From the NCBI RefSeq assembly GCF_004217115.1, contig NZ_SHKN01000001.1, positions 124,001 to 188,000 on the forward strand: DNA of 64,000 nt. Direction: 5' to 3'. The number at the start of each line of letters is the position of its first letter. The first letter of the stretch is position 1. Position numbers and translations under genes: made by a program. This document shows, piece after piece, positions 44,284 to 53,742 of this stretch. This DNA comes from Ancylomarina subtilis. Lineage in GTDB: Bacteria > Bacteroidota > Bacteroidia > Bacteroidales > Marinifilaceae. Under the pieces are notes generated by a model. That model searched no databases. It had not been told where the DNA came from and worked only from the letters and a program-made list of their open reading frames with translations.

Positions 44284-46764
44284 TTAGAAAAGCTTTTTGA
44301 ATAAATCCTTTGCTTTCTTTTCCAGTTCTTTTTTACTTTTCTTTTTTAGCTCTTTTAAAGCAGCATCTTTAGCCTGTTTAATGGCTTTGCTTAGGTCTAA
44401 GTTTACCTTAGGATCCTTAGTCGTCCCCGTAATTTTAACAGAAACATCCAGTTTGTCAATGGTTTTGTTTCCTGGTATTTTGTCAAGGAATTTAGTCACA
44501 TCACTCCCCAATTCTTCTTTAGGTAGTTTCATGTCCATGGTGAAGTTTAGTTTCCCATCAACCGATTGTGTACCGTATATGGTTGCCTGATGACCTGCAA
44601 TTTTTGTGTTGAATGGTTTCACAATGATATTTCCGTTTGTAACAACAAAATCCATATCGAATTTAGAAACGGAGATACGTTTGTATTTATCATTTTTCAG
44701 AGCCTTAGCTAATGCGATAAAAGCCTTACTATCTTTAATGATGATACCTCTTGAGTGGAATGCACCTTTACCGTTTAAAGTATTCGTTACAGGTTTCATC
44801 TGCTCATTTAACTGAGATCTAATCTTTAAATCAGAAGATACTTTTCCTTCGCAGTTTAGTGCCATAGGAATCATTTCCTTAACCATACTTAAAGACTCGT
44901 AAGTCGATTTGATATCAAAATCCTTCACATCTAAACCAAAATCGAAGTTTGGCTTTTTGATATCCTTTGTGCTGTAAGAGCCATTCATGGTCATTTGCCC
45001 TTTAAGCATGTTCATCGAAAGGTTGGTTAGCTTTGCAACTGAATTTTTAACGACGATTAAACCCTTAACATCTTGAATCAGCATTTTATCAAACTTGATT
45101 TTTTGCATGTTTGCAATAAATTTGATATCCAAATCAGCTGGAACAGCAATTACAGACATTGGAATGGTATCAGTCGTTTTTGCAGTGGTAGTTTCTTCTT
45201 CGGTCATGAACTCATTTAAGTCGAAGCTTTTTGAATTCATAGTGAAGTTCCCCTTGAGTGTTTTCCCTTTTAGGGCATAAGGAATGTAATTTTCAAGTCG
45301 ACCTTTTAATTGTACATCAGACTTCCCAATACGTGAATCGAACGAGTTTAATCTGATAAACTGAGGTGTAAAGCTCAATACCGAACTGACGATGCGAATA
45401 CCCTGTGGGAAATCAGGAGTGGTGAATTCAAAGTCCTTAAGCTTTAAATCACCTTTAGCCATAAACTTTTCGTATTCTTCCTTTTCAATTGCTGATAAAC
45501 GACCATTGAAACTGATATCAGAAGTGACAACTCCTGCAATTTTAATGCTATCCATAGGAATGGCGTGGCGAATCTTAGCAAAATCGATAACACCTTTACA
45601 CAATCCACTAATTTCAGGATCGCTCATTGGTGTTTTTATATGAATCTCAGCATCAATAGGGTTGTTGGCTACTTCAAAATGGAAGGCATTTACATCGGTA
45701 ACAAGAGCATCCAAATCACCACCCGGGTGGTTGACTTCTGCATCAATCTTAATATTATTAATGGTTTCCGGTAGATCAGGGTATTTGATATTGCCATCAG
45801 CCACTTTAAGTTCCGCACCAAAAGCAGGCATATGATTCTCTCTGTACTCCCCTTTAACAAAAGCATTCAAAACCAGGTTTCCTGACGTTTCCAAACCTTT
45901 AACGTCTTTCATAAAAGCTTCAGGAACCATAGATAATAAGGATTTGAAATCCGTCTTTTTGGCATCCAGTTTTAAATCCATTTTATAAGCATCTTCGAGC
46001 ATTGCAAAATTACCCGTCATGCCAAATTCCAAATCGTTTAGAGTCAGTTTGTTTTCCTTGAAATTAAAAATCATATTCTCTAAATCAGCACCTAAAACAG
46101 CCTCTAAGCCCAGTGTTGCCTCATTCAGGTATTTGATCCCTTCAAGATCGAAAGTGATTCCAGTTGCCTTAGAATTAAGATTCAAGTTGGTTTCTTTAGC
46201 TGAGAAATCACCGTTCAGATTTAAGTTTAAATCATCAAGTAGTAGATTTGCTTTTAGTGTGGCATCGTGATATTCTAAAGCGAAATTTTCTACACGTACT
46301 TCTTCGAATATAATTTTGAAGTCAGAAGCTTCGGTGCTTTTTTCTTCTACGACGACTTCTTTGCTTTCAGCTTTAGAAATATCCCAGTTGGCTTTACCTG
46401 ATTCATGAACTAAAGCATTTACCTTTGTTTGGGCTAATACGATGGCGCCAACATTAAGTTGTTTGCCTGAAATGGCAGAACCCAAATCAACTGCCGTATA
46501 TAAACTACCCACATAGGCTAAGGTGTCATTTTCAAATTCACCCTTACCAACGACAGAAATGCCTTGTATTTCAACGAATAATTTGGGGAAACTTTTAAAC
46601 ATAGATAAGCTAACATCTGCAATCTCAATTTTTGCATCTACAGCTTTATCCATTTCTACTTTCACACGATCCAGAATCTGATCTTTGAAAAGGTAGGGGA
46701 GTAGAGCCAATAGTAGTATCAGAACTAGAATTATTCCTCCAAAGATTTTTAAGAATTTCTTCAT
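44284..46764 (-). CDS. AsmA-family envelope protein
   Basis: The 826-residue protein uses the ATG at 46764, which starts a membrane anchor (MKKFLKIFGGIILVLILLLALLPYLF). The longer frame from 46818 adds 18 residues before the anchor. The AsmA N-terminal pattern follows (AKIEIADVSLSMFKSFPKLFVEIQGISVVGKGEFENDTLAYVGSL). Long beta-rich repeats then reach a basic C-terminus (KELKKKSKKELEKKAKDLFKKLF). AsmA-like proteins form periplasmic bridges implicated in lipid transport to the outer membrane. It is a single gene with its own terminator. Confidence 0.9.
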   Translation of the reverse strand: MKKFLKIFGGIILVLILLLALLPYLFKDQILDRVKVEMDKAVDAKIEIADVSLSMFKSFPKLFVEIQGISVVGKGEFENDTLAYVGSLYTAVDLGSAISGKQLNVGAIVLAQTKVNALVHESGKANWDISKAESKEVVVEEKSTEASDFKIIFEEVRVENFALEYHDATLKANLLLDDLNLNLNGDFSAKETNLNLNSKATGITFDLEGIKYLNEATLGLEAVLGADLENMIFNFKENKLTLNDLEFGMTGNFAMLEDAYKMDLKLDAKKTDFKSLLSMVPEAFMKDVKGLETSGNLVLNAFVKGEYRENHMPAFGAELKVADGNIKYPDLPETINNIKIDAEVNHPGGDLDALVTDVNAFHFEVANNPIDAEIHIKTPMSDPEISGLCKGVIDFAKIRHAIPMDSIKIAGVVTSDISFNGRLSAIEKEEYEKFMAKGDLKLKDFEFTTPDFPQGIRIVSSVLSFTPQFIRLNSFDSRIGKSDVQLKGRLENYIPYALKGKTLKGNFTMNSKSFDLNEFMTEEETTTAKTTDTIPMSVIAVPADLDIKFIANMQKIKFDKMLIQDVKGLIVVKNSVAKLTNLSMNMLKGQMTMNGSYSTKDIKKPNFDFGLDVKDFDIKSTYESLSMVKEMIPMALNCEGKVSSDLKIRSQLNEQMKPVTNTLNGKGAFHSRGIIIKDSKAFIALAKALKNDKYKRISVSKFDMDFVVTNGNIIVKPFNTKIAGHQATIYGTQSVDGKLNFTMDMKLPKEELGSDVTKFLDKIPGNKTIDKLDVSVKITGTTKDPKVNLDLSKAIKQAKDAALKELKKKSKKELEKKAKDLFKKLF

Positions 46765-46996
46765 TTCAGTAATTTTATATTTACAAAGTTGATTTAACAA
46801 AAGGGGAAAATGTTTCAAATACTAAAATTAGGCTTTTTTAGCTTTAGAACAATTTACCTGCTCATGTTTTAATGAAATTTAAGCATAAAAGCCTTCAAAT
46901 TAAAAGTCTTTAAAATTTTTTCGTTTTGTATACGGTTTAGATTCAGCTTCGTATAATAGATAAAGGGGTTTGTGCGTTTTTTTACAGTAAAAATGC

Positions 46997-47028
46997 TTGC
47001 AGCATTAGAAAAAAAAGCCTTATATTTG
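46997..47028 (+). promoter_or_regulatory. Promoter of the tRNA-Arg cluster
   Basis: TTG (46997-46999), a 21-bp spacer and TATATTTG (47021-47028) match the Bacteroidetes consensus. The first tRNA begins 18 bp downstream. Confidence 0.6.
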
Positions 47029-47045
47029 CATCGCAATTAAGAAAA

Positions 47046-47119
47046 GGACGTGTAGCATAACTGGATAGTGCACCTCGTTACGGCCGAGGAGGTTGGGGGT
47101 TCGAATCCCTCCATGTTCA
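47046..47119 (+). tRNA. tRNA-Arg (anticodon ACG), copy 1
   Basis: A complete 74-nt cloverleaf: acceptor GGACGTG/CATGTTC, D arm GCAT...GTGC, anticodon stem CCTCG/CGAGG with loop TTACGGC (anticodon ACG), and T arm GGGGG-TTCGAAT-CCCTC. No CCA is encoded. It would read CGN arginine codons after A34 deamination. Confidence 0.97.
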
Positions 47120-47200
47120 CAGAAAGGGCTTATACAGATAACGATTTGTATAATTGAAATCAGAAGAAAATCCGTAATTCTGATTGAAAAATAATATAAT

Positions 47201-47274
47201 GGACGTGTAGCATAACTGGATAGTGCACCTCGTTACGGCCGAGGAGGTTGGGGGTTCGAATCCCTCCATGTTCA
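47201..47274 (+). tRNA. tRNA-Arg (anticodon ACG), copy 2
   Basis: Identical to copy 1 over all 74 nt. It lies 81 bp downstream with an unrelated spacer. Confidence 0.97.
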
Positions 47275-47280
47275 CTTAAT

Positions 47281-47379
47281 GATGATTGAATTTCCCACCA
47301 AGTAGGAGGGATGAGAACCCAAAGGGGTTCGTAATAGATTCATGACGAACGTAGTGAGGAATTATCCCACCATGTTCAC
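47281..47379 (+). repeat. tRNA-derived spacer remnant with hairpin
   Basis: Between copies 2 and 3 the spacer ends in ATCCCACCATGTTCAC, which matches the tRNA-Arg 3' end (ATCCCTCCATGTTCAC) at all but one base, with no cloverleaf before it. A GAACCC-AAAG-GGGTTC hairpin (47315-47330) lies upstream. It looks like the tail of a decayed or recombined tRNA copy. Confidence 0.45.
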
Positions 47380-47396
47380 AATTTGAAAAACATACT

Positions 47397-47470
47397 GGAC
47401 GCGTAGCATAACTGGATAGTGCACCTCGTTACGGCCGAGGAGGTTGGGGGTTCGAATCCCTCCGTGTTCA
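47397..47470 (+). tRNA. tRNA-Arg (anticodon ACG), copy 3
   Basis: Same as copies 1 and 2 except for a compensated acceptor pair: GGACGCG/CGTGTTC (C6-G67 replacing U6-A67). The fold is preserved, so the copy is probably functional. Confidence 0.96.
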
Positions 47471-47473
47471 CAG

Positions 47474-47501
47474 AAAACTCACTAGGAAACTAGTGAGTTT
47501 T
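47474..47501. terminator. Bidirectional terminator after the tRNA cluster
   Basis: AAAACTCACTAG and CTAGTGAGTTTT are perfect arms around a GAAA loop, with T runs on the plus strand. It separates the tRNAs from the convergent glycosyltransferase gene. Confidence 0.85.
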
Positions 47502-47510
47502 TTTTGTTTT

Positions 47511-48464
47511 TTATTGGTCAGTTTCATTATGATTACACGAAACGATATTTTTAATTTTAAAGGGTCTTTTTTGTTGAGCTTCGTAATAAGTTCGCATTTG
47601 TATTTCAGAAATGATACCAATGGTAATGAGTTGAATGCCACCAACGACTAATAATAGTCCCAATATTAATATGGGTTTTCCCCAGATATCTTCTCCCATC
47701 AACTTTAGAACGAGGAGGTAAAGATTAATAATGGCTCCCACTGAGAAGATTAGAATGCCGGTACCCCCAAAAATATGCATAGGTTTTTGCATGTATCGGG
47801 TTAAGAATACCATAAAAATAAGATCGCTTAAGACTTTGAATGTTCTGAATATATTGTACTTGGATTTACCAAATTTTCGGGCATGATGTTTTACAGGCAT
47901 TTGCGTAATACTTGCGCCATTAAAACTTGCAAGAATTGGTATAAACCGGTGTAATTCGCCGTAAAGGCCTAAATCTTTTGCAATTTCATTTTTATAAAGC
48001 TTAAGCGTACAACCATAGTCTTTGATGTTTACCTGTGTGAGTAAGCGAATGAGATAATTGGCAATCTTGCTGGGAATCAATCGTAAGAATAAACCATCCT
48101 TTCGTCTATTTCGGATCCCTGCCACAAGATCCCAATCATCTGCTTCTGCTAATTGTAACATTTGGGGTATATCTGAAGGGTCATTTTGTAAATCGCCATC
48201 CAATGTGACAATGTATTTTCCGGTGGCGACGGAGATTCCTGCTGCTAATGCTGAGCTTTGTCCATAGTTCTTTCTAAGTTGAACCATTGTAAAGCGTTCG
48301 TCGTTAATTTGTAGAATCTTGTGCCTGGTGGAATCTGTTGAGCCATCGTCAACAAAAATGACATCAAAGGGATAACCGTTTAAAGCCTCAATAATTTTTT
48401 CGCTTAAAGGCTTAATATTTAGTTCCTCGTTGTAAACACAAATAACCAGACTGAGCTTTTTCAT
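47511..48464 (-). CDS. GT2 glycosyltransferase, ArnC/GtrB/DPM1-like
   Basis: The 317-residue protein has a GT2 catalytic domain (MKKLSLVICVYNEELNI; VIFVDDGSTDSTRH; YIVTLDGDLQNDPSDI) and two C-terminal membrane helices at about 230-300. This is the form of enzymes that transfer a sugar from a nucleotide donor to undecaprenyl phosphate or dolichol phosphate. It begins 4 bp after the ArnT-like gene and should supply its lipid-linked sugar. The sugar is unknown. Confidence 0.92.
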   Translation of the reverse strand: MKKLSLVICVYNEELNIKPLSEKIIEALNGYPFDVIFVDDGSTDSTRHKILQINDERFTMVQLRKNYGQSSALAAGISVATGKYIVTLDGDLQNDPSDIPQMLQLAEADDWDLVAGIRNRRKDGLFLRLIPSKIANYLIRLLTQVNIKDYGCTLKLYKNEIAKDLGLYGELHRFIPILASFNGASITQMPVKHHARKFGKSKYNIFRTFKVLSDLIFMVFLTRYMQKPMHIFGGTGILIFSVGAIINLYLLVLKLMGEDIWGKPILILGLLLVVGGIQLITIGIISEIQMRTYYEAQQKRPFKIKNIVSCNHNETDQ

Positions 48465-48468
48465 ACAA

Positions 48469-50049
48469 TTAATTCCTTTTTTTATTCATTAAAATTACGG
48501 TTGTTCTATTCTCGAATACGTCTTTCTGTTCGAATATTTTTAGAGCAAACTCTTGATAGTTTACATCACGTAAACTCTTGAGAGTGGATATGACACAGGC
48601 TTTCGGGTGATTTTCAAGAAAATATTTAAGACTTTCGATATTATCGAGTTGTTTGATTTCACACTTTAAATAAAAAGGATAAGAGGGATTGAATTTTTTA
48701 TAATAGGCAATCGGTTCGTTTTTATCGATGAGAGGCAGGGACATGCTTACCGGGTTTTGTTTGGCAATTTGTTGAAATATAATCCCCGAGAGGAAAAAAG
48801 AAAAGATAATAAAGGAATAACTGATCAAATGAATCACAAAAATGAATTTCTTTTTTTTATAATATTTTAAGGCAAAGACAGCTCCAATAAAGCCTGTTGT
48901 AAGCAAAAGTAATTGGGGAATAAGAACAGTGAATTGCTTCTCAATAGTCAGACCGATATAAGCTGTCGCAAGAAGTAGTATGGATAGGATAATTAGTCCA
49001 ATAAGTTCTGGTTTGGGGTTAAACTGTTTGATTTTTGCTAGAAATGAAGCAATAAGTACGGCAAAAAATGGGTATGCAGGAGCCGTGTAATTGGGCAGCC
49101 TTGTTGATGATAACGTGAAAAATATGAGGATGACAAGTCCTGCTGTAAGTGCAAATATGAGTACATCTTCCTTTTTTTGTTTGTATATATGGTTTATCGA
49201 TCGGAACAGAAATAGGGAAAATGGGAATAAACCAAAAAAGACAAAAAGGGGTGTCATTAAAAAAGTAAAACCATGACCTTCCTTTGTAGAAGAAAATCTT
49301 TCCATGTTATGTTCCATAAAAAAGCCTCTGGTCCATTCTCCATTAGTCTTATAGTCGACTAAGAGGTACCAGGGGAGAACTATTAAAGAAAAAATAATGA
49401 GGCCTTCGAATGGTTTTAGGCGAGCAATCGATTTTAAATTAAAATTTTTGGTGATTAACAAATAAACCAGCATAATTAATCCGGGAAATAAAACGGCAAT
49501 GGGACCTTTGGTTAAAACTCCCAGTGACAAACAAATATACATTCCCCATATAATCAATCGGTTTCTGCTTTGAAGTGACTCAAAAAAGAGAAATAAAGAA
49601 GCAGTAAAGAAAAATACAAGATAGGGATCGGGCACAGCCATATGAAAGAAAATGCCATAATGCAATGATGATAGAAGTATCAGTGAGCTGATGTAAGCCG
49701 TTTTAATTCCCAGCCATTTCTTTGCGAAAAAGTAAGTTATGAGTAATGTTAAGGCTCCAAAAATGATGGAAAAAAATCGGGATGACCAAGATGAAACGCC
49801 AAAAATTTTGTAAGATAAAGCCATGAAAAAGTAGTGTAGGGGAGGCTTATCTGTTCGTAATTCGTAGTTAAAGGTCGGAACAATATAATTTTCGCTTTCC
49901 AACATTTCCCTGGCACACTCCGTATTTTTTGCTTCATCCAATATATAAATCGAACCATTAATACCCACAGTGCTAATAAGTATATATATGAGAAGTATCA
50001 AAATAGGAACTCTATTCTTGATGTGGATATTTGGAATTGATTTTAGCAT
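48469..50049 (-). CDS. ArnT/PMT-like (GT39/GT83) membrane glycosyltransferase
   Basis: The 526-residue protein has about 11-12 membrane helices. The first periplasmic loop carries the acidic pair LDEA (D38, E39) and RTDKPPLHYFFMAL, typical of ArnT-like enzymes that move a sugar from undecaprenyl phosphate to lipid A or another envelope acceptor. The soluble tail (CVISTLKSLRDVNYQEFALKIFEQK) also matches this class. It lies between PAP2 and GT2 genes on one strand, forming a lipid-linked glycan transfer module. Acceptor unknown. Confidence 0.88.
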   Translation of the reverse strand: MLKSIPNIHIKNRVPILILLIYILISTVGINGSIYILDEAKNTECAREMLESENYIVPTFNYELRTDKPPLHYFFMALSYKIFGVSSWSSRFFSIIFGALTLLITYFFAKKWLGIKTAYISSLILLSSLHYGIFFHMAVPDPYLVFFFTASLFLFFESLQSRNRLIIWGMYICLSLGVLTKGPIAVLFPGLIMLVYLLITKNFNLKSIARLKPFEGLIIFSLIVLPWYLLVDYKTNGEWTRGFFMEHNMERFSSTKEGHGFTFLMTPLFVFFGLFPFSLFLFRSINHIYKQKKEDVLIFALTAGLVILIFFTLSSTRLPNYTAPAYPFFAVLIASFLAKIKQFNPKPELIGLIILSILLLATAYIGLTIEKQFTVLIPQLLLLTTGFIGAVFALKYYKKKKFIFVIHLISYSFIIFSFFLSGIIFQQIAKQNPVSMSLPLIDKNEPIAYYKKFNPSYPFYLKCEIKQLDNIESLKYFLENHPKACVISTLKSLRDVNYQEFALKIFEQKDVFENRTTVILMNKKRN

Positions 50050-50097
50050 TATTTTTTTCGTTTAATTGGTACAGTATTCAGGTCATTTTTCAAATCC

Positions 50098-50757
50098 TTA
50101 TTCATTCTGAATGAAACGTCTTAATGATGAATTGAGTCTGCTGTTTGATTTCCAATTTAATTTTGTCTCGAATAGCCATATAATGAGGACCGTTTCAAGC
50201 ACTCCCAGAATCGCACCAAAATAAACGTCTATAAAAAAGTGTTGCAGCAGATAGACACGTGAGATGCAAACCAGTCCGGCTATAAGTAAGGATAAATAGC
50301 TTAAGATATGATTCTGATAGATCCAGATGAGTAGGCTGGCGACGACAAAAACGGTCATTGCATGACCGGAAGGGAATGCGTTTTTATAATAAAAATGAAT
50401 GCCATGGGGTATGTGAATTTCGCTTACCGAAAGATAAAATAATGGGCGCATTGAATTTACAAACAGCATTTTTTTAAATATATAGGCAAGCAAGCCAGAG
50501 TTAATTAATAGGATGATACTAATTAATGAATAGTAGTATTTTTTGAATAACAAGAGAAAAGAAAGCACCATGATTAAGCTGCCATCACCCAGTAGGGTTA
50601 TCCATAAAAAAAGGTGGTCCAGAAATGGGCTATGTATTGAATTGAGAAACAAGGTGAATTCAATACTTGAGAAGGCAGTTAGAACATAAGCTCCAATTAG
50701 AAGGAAAAAACAAAAAATGAGGCCACTGTAAATTAGTTGCTTAGAAATCTTTCTCAT
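50098..50757 (-). CDS. PAP2-family membrane phosphatase
   Basis: The 219-residue protein is started at 50757 (MRKISKQLIYSGLIFCFFLL), since the longer frame adds an 18-residue basic extension. The PAP2 signature appears in order: KKMLFVNSMRP, NAFPSGHAMTVF and SRVYLLQHFFIDV. It probably removes a phosphate from lipid A or undecaprenyl pyrophosphate in the periplasm. It is the first gene of the PAP2-ArnT-GT2 set, 48 bp ahead of the ArnT-like gene. Confidence 0.88.
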   Translation of the reverse strand: MRKISKQLIYSGLIFCFFLLIGAYVLTAFSSIEFTLFLNSIHSPFLDHLFLWITLLGDGSLIMVLSFLLLFKKYYYSLISIILLINSGLLAYIFKKMLFVNSMRPLFYLSVSEIHIPHGIHFYYKNAFPSGHAMTVFVVASLLIWIYQNHILSYLSLLIAGLVCISRVYLLQHFFIDVYFGAILGVLETVLIIWLFETKLNWKSNSRLNSSLRRFIQNE

Positions 50758-51095
50758 AAAACGCTGTGTTTTAGTGCGAACAAAGCATGAAATGTGTCTA
50801 TTTAGATACAAGTTAAAATTTTTATTTGTTAAATGCTCTTATTTTGAGTTACTTATTATATCTTTTTTTGTAATAAATCGATTTGTATTTGGAGGATTGT
50901 GTGAAATGGAAATTGTTTGTTATTTCCATGGAACCTACTTTTATATAACGTTAAAAGGAGGATGTTTTAATTGAAAGGTAAGCCGACCGAGGGCTTGTAA
51001 TTTTAATTACTTCAGATTATTATATTACATTTATCGTATTCATTAATTGTGAGATTTGTTTTTAGATTTTTAACTCAATTCATGCTTAAGTATTT
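50758..51095. other. 338-bp divergent spacer between two PAP2 genes
   Basis: An ATGGAAAT/ATTTCCAT inverted repeat with an 8-nt loop sits at 50906-50929. A Shine-Dalgarno-like AAAAGGAGG occurs near 50955 but no supported reading frame follows. No promoter of good quality was recognised on either strand. Confidence 0.4.
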
Positions 51096-51839
51096 ATGCG
51101 ATTCTACGTTTTTATTTTTTTCCTGTTTCCTCTACAAATCTTTGCGAGCAACCAATTAAGTGATTCACTTAAAGAAAACACGAGGCATGAATATGTGTTG
51201 AATTTAAAAAATACGGTCATTCCTATATCGCTTTTTACAATTGGGTTTATAGGAATCGAAAGTGATGCTCTAAAGAGTTTTAATAGAGAGGTTAGGGAAG
51301 AAGTGAGAGAAAATATTGATAGACAATTTACTGCCGATGATTTTTTGCAGTATGCTCCCGGAGCCATGGTATATGCAAACGATTTGCTGGGTGTTAAAGG
51401 TAAACATAAGCTTCAGAATCAATTACTCATTCATGGGACATCGCTTTTTATTATGGGAGCTATTGTGAATACCTTAAAGTATTCCGAAAAAGTTGAAAGA
51501 CCAGATCATTCATCTTTTAATTCTTTTCCTTCTGGTCACACGGCAATGGCTTTTGCAAATGCTGAGTTTTTATATCAGGAATATAAGGATAAATCAATTT
51601 GGTATGGGATAGCGGGGTATACGATTGCAAGTTCAATAGGTGTTTTTAGAATTGTGAATAACAGGCATTGGGTTACCGATGTATTGGCTGGGGCAGGGAT
51701 TGGCATTTTTAGCACAAAGCTGTCCTATTTTTTATACGATCGTGTATTTGCGAAAAAAAATAATAAAACTAAAACAACCCTTATATCACCTTTTTACAAT
51801 TCAAAACAATTAGGTTTGTGTTGTTCTATAACTTTTTAG
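51096..51839 (+). CDS. Secreted or envelope PAP2-family phosphatase
   Basis: The 247-residue protein has an N-terminal signal (MRFYVFIFFLFPLQIFAS). The PAP2 motif set is LKYSEKVERPD, NSFPSGHTAMAF and FRIVNNRHWVTDVLAGAGIG. This version resembles periplasmic lipid A phosphatase-like proteins in Bacteroidetes. It is divergent from the first PAP2 gene, so two phosphatases of different subtypes flank one spacer. Confidence 0.88.
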   Translation: MRFYVFIFFLFPLQIFASNQLSDSLKENTRHEYVLNLKNTVIPISLFTIGFIGIESDALKSFNREVREEVRENIDRQFTADDFLQYAPGAMVYANDLLGVKGKHKLQNQLLIHGTSLFIMGAIVNTLKYSEKVERPDHSSFNSFPSGHTAMAFANAEFLYQEYKDKSIWYGIAGYTIASSIGVFRIVNNRHWVTDVLAGAGIGIFSTKLSYFLYDRVFAKKNNKTKTTLISPFYNSKQLGLCCSITF

Positions 51840-51892
51840 TCATCAGTATGTTGTTGAGGTATGTTGCGAATAGTTTACAAATCCGGATCAGA

Positions 51893-52480
51893 TTAAGAGC
51901 CTTCATTGGGTTTAAGTATTCTTCGCGATGTTAGGTAGTGTTTTAACCAATAAGTCATCTTTAAATTGGATTTCATAACGCCTCTTTTTGTTGAAACGTG
52001 TATGAATAGATTTTCGCCCATATATATGCCTACATGCCGATAGGTATTGTTGGGTTTGAAAAATACCAAGTCGCCAATTTTTAGTTTGTTTTTCGATACC
52101 TCCACACCTTCCTTAAGCATTTGTCTGGTTGAGCGGGGAAGCTCTATATTGAAAGTCTTTTTGTATGTAAGCTGTACAAAACCAGAACAATCAAAACCTT
52201 TAGCAGAGGTGCCACCATATTTGTATGGCACCCCTTTATACTTTAGGTATTCTTTCTCAAGTTTGTTTTTTATAGTCGGTTCCAGTTCTTGAGCTCTGTT
52301 TATATGTACGATTGTATCCTGTTCGATAGATGGTTCTTCTGCTTCCTGTTCTATTATTTTCACACCCGAGTTTTGTTTTCTTACTGTTTGTTTTTTTGTT
52401 TGTTGGGGGATGTGTTTATGTGTTGAACAGGAAGCAATAAAAAGACTGATAACAATTAGGAATAGGATTTTTTTAGGCAT
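51893..52480 (-). CDS. NlpC/P60-family lipoprotein, cell-wall endopeptidase
   Basis: The 195-residue protein has lipoprotein signal MPKKILFLIVISLFIASC. The C-terminal domain (~75-190) is NlpC/P60: GVPYKYGGTSAKGFDCSGFVQLTY with the catalytic cysteine, YRHVGIYMGENLFIHVST with the catalytic histidines. Family enzymes cleave peptidoglycan stem peptides in the periplasm. It lies 96 bp downstream of the ABC exporter operon on the same strand, but a functional link is not evident. Confidence 0.93.
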   Translation of the reverse strand: MPKKILFLIVISLFIASCSTHKHIPQQTKKQTVRKQNSGVKIIEQEAEEPSIEQDTIVHINRAQELEPTIKNKLEKEYLKYKGVPYKYGGTSAKGFDCSGFVQLTYKKTFNIELPRSTRQMLKEGVEVSKNKLKIGDLVFFKPNNTYRHVGIYMGENLFIHVSTKRGVMKSNLKMTYWLKHYLTSRRILKPNEGS

Positions 52481-52576
52481 AAAATCAGGCTTCGAATAGG
52501 ATTTAAAATCTGCGATGTATAGTCATGTTAATCTTATCAACGAAGTTAAAAGCAAAATGTTATCCTGTATTGTTGA

Positions 52577-53695
52577 TTAGCTCGTTTTTTTGTATCGATT
52601 TGCTGCAAAACTCAATATGGTTATCGAATATAAGCTGAGAATGCTTAATTCTTTAAGAATATCCATAAATCCGGAACCCTTTAGCATGATCATTCTAATG
52701 ATTTTGATAAAATAGGCCACTGGATTTAGAAGGTTTATTTTTTGTCCCCATTCCGGCATACTTTCGGTTGGTGTAAACAAACCACCCATAAGGATGAAAA
52801 TAATCATAAAAAACCAGGCTATGAACATGGCTTGTTGTTGCGTGTCTGTTTGTGTTGAAATAAACAGACCAATTCCCAATATGGTCAGCAGGTAAATAAA
52901 AGCAACCAAATAAATTAACCAAACTGAGCCTAGAACCGGTATTTTGAATACGAATGCTGCAATGATTAGACCAATGCCTAATTCGAAGAAGCCGATAAAT
53001 AAGAAGGGGATTAATTTTCCGAGTAGAAATTGATATTTTTTGATAGGGGTGACATTAATTTGTTCAATGGTGCCAATCTCTTTTTCACGAACGACATTCA
53101 TCGCTGATAAAAACAGGCCAATGACGGTGATTAATAAGACCAATATTCCCGGTAACATATAAGGGATATATTTCATCTCAGGATTAAAGAGGTGAGAATA
53201 CGTGTTTTGAACCTGCTGAACGGCTTGGTTTTTCATCATCGTCTGAATACTGGAGCCAAGCTTTAGATTATAATCCTGTATAACAGAAAGAATGTAGGCA
53301 TTATACAACCCTGCAGCACTGGCATCTATGGCATTTACAAGGACCTGAACTGAGGCAGTTTCTTTTTTGTCGATAGCATTACCAAAACCATTTTCAAAAT
53401 ACAAAATAGCATCCACTTTGTCTTCAAAAAGTTTATCTTCTGCTTTCTTTATCGAGAAGTCAACATTCTTGATGGTGAAAAATGGTGACGCTTCAAATTT
53501 TGATATAATTTGTCGGGAATGACTGGATAAATCCTGATCAACAATATACAAATTGGTATTTTTCATTTCGAAGGTTGCTGCAAAAACCAGGACGCAAAGT
53601 TGAATGATAGGCATTGCAAAGATGATGGGCAGCATACTTTTGTTTCTAAAAATCTGAAGAAACTCCTTTTGTAAGATATATTTTATTGTTCGCAT
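52577..53695 (-). CDS. ABC-2 type transporter permease (YbhR-like)
   Basis: The 372-residue protein has an N-terminal helix, a large periplasmic domain (~45-175) and five C-terminal helices with the ABC-2 pattern (MKYIPYMLPGILVLLITVIGLFLSAMNVVREKEIGTIEQINVTPIKKYQFLLGKLIPF). It is the second permease and the last gene of the TetR-TolC-HlyD-ABC-ABC-permease-permease operon, probably dimerising with the neighbouring permease. Confidence 0.92.
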   Translation of the reverse strand: MRTIKYILQKEFLQIFRNKSMLPIIFAMPIIQLCVLVFAATFEMKNTNLYIVDQDLSSHSRQIISKFEASPFFTIKNVDFSIKKAEDKLFEDKVDAILYFENGFGNAIDKKETASVQVLVNAIDASAAGLYNAYILSVIQDYNLKLGSSIQTMMKNQAVQQVQNTYSHLFNPEMKYIPYMLPGILVLLITVIGLFLSAMNVVREKEIGTIEQINVTPIKKYQFLLGKLIPFLFIGFFELGIGLIIAAFVFKIPVLGSVWLIYLVAFIYLLTILGIGLFISTQTDTQQQAMFIAWFFMIIFILMGGLFTPTESMPEWGQKINLLNPVAYFIKIIRMIMLKGSGFMDILKELSILSLYSITILSFAANRYKKTS

Positions 53696-53742
53696 GTATT
53701 CGTCCTAAAAGTTAAAAATAATGGATTCCGTAAGATTGCAAA

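Noticed and set aside
50952-50960. Shine-Dalgarno-like AAAAGGAGG before 50974
   Set aside because: No start codon and supported frame follow within a usable distance.
50774-50974. 66-codon plus-strand frame between the PAP2 genes
   Set aside because: Low-complexity hydrophobic and Cys-rich translation with no homology that I recognise, and spans an inverted repeat.
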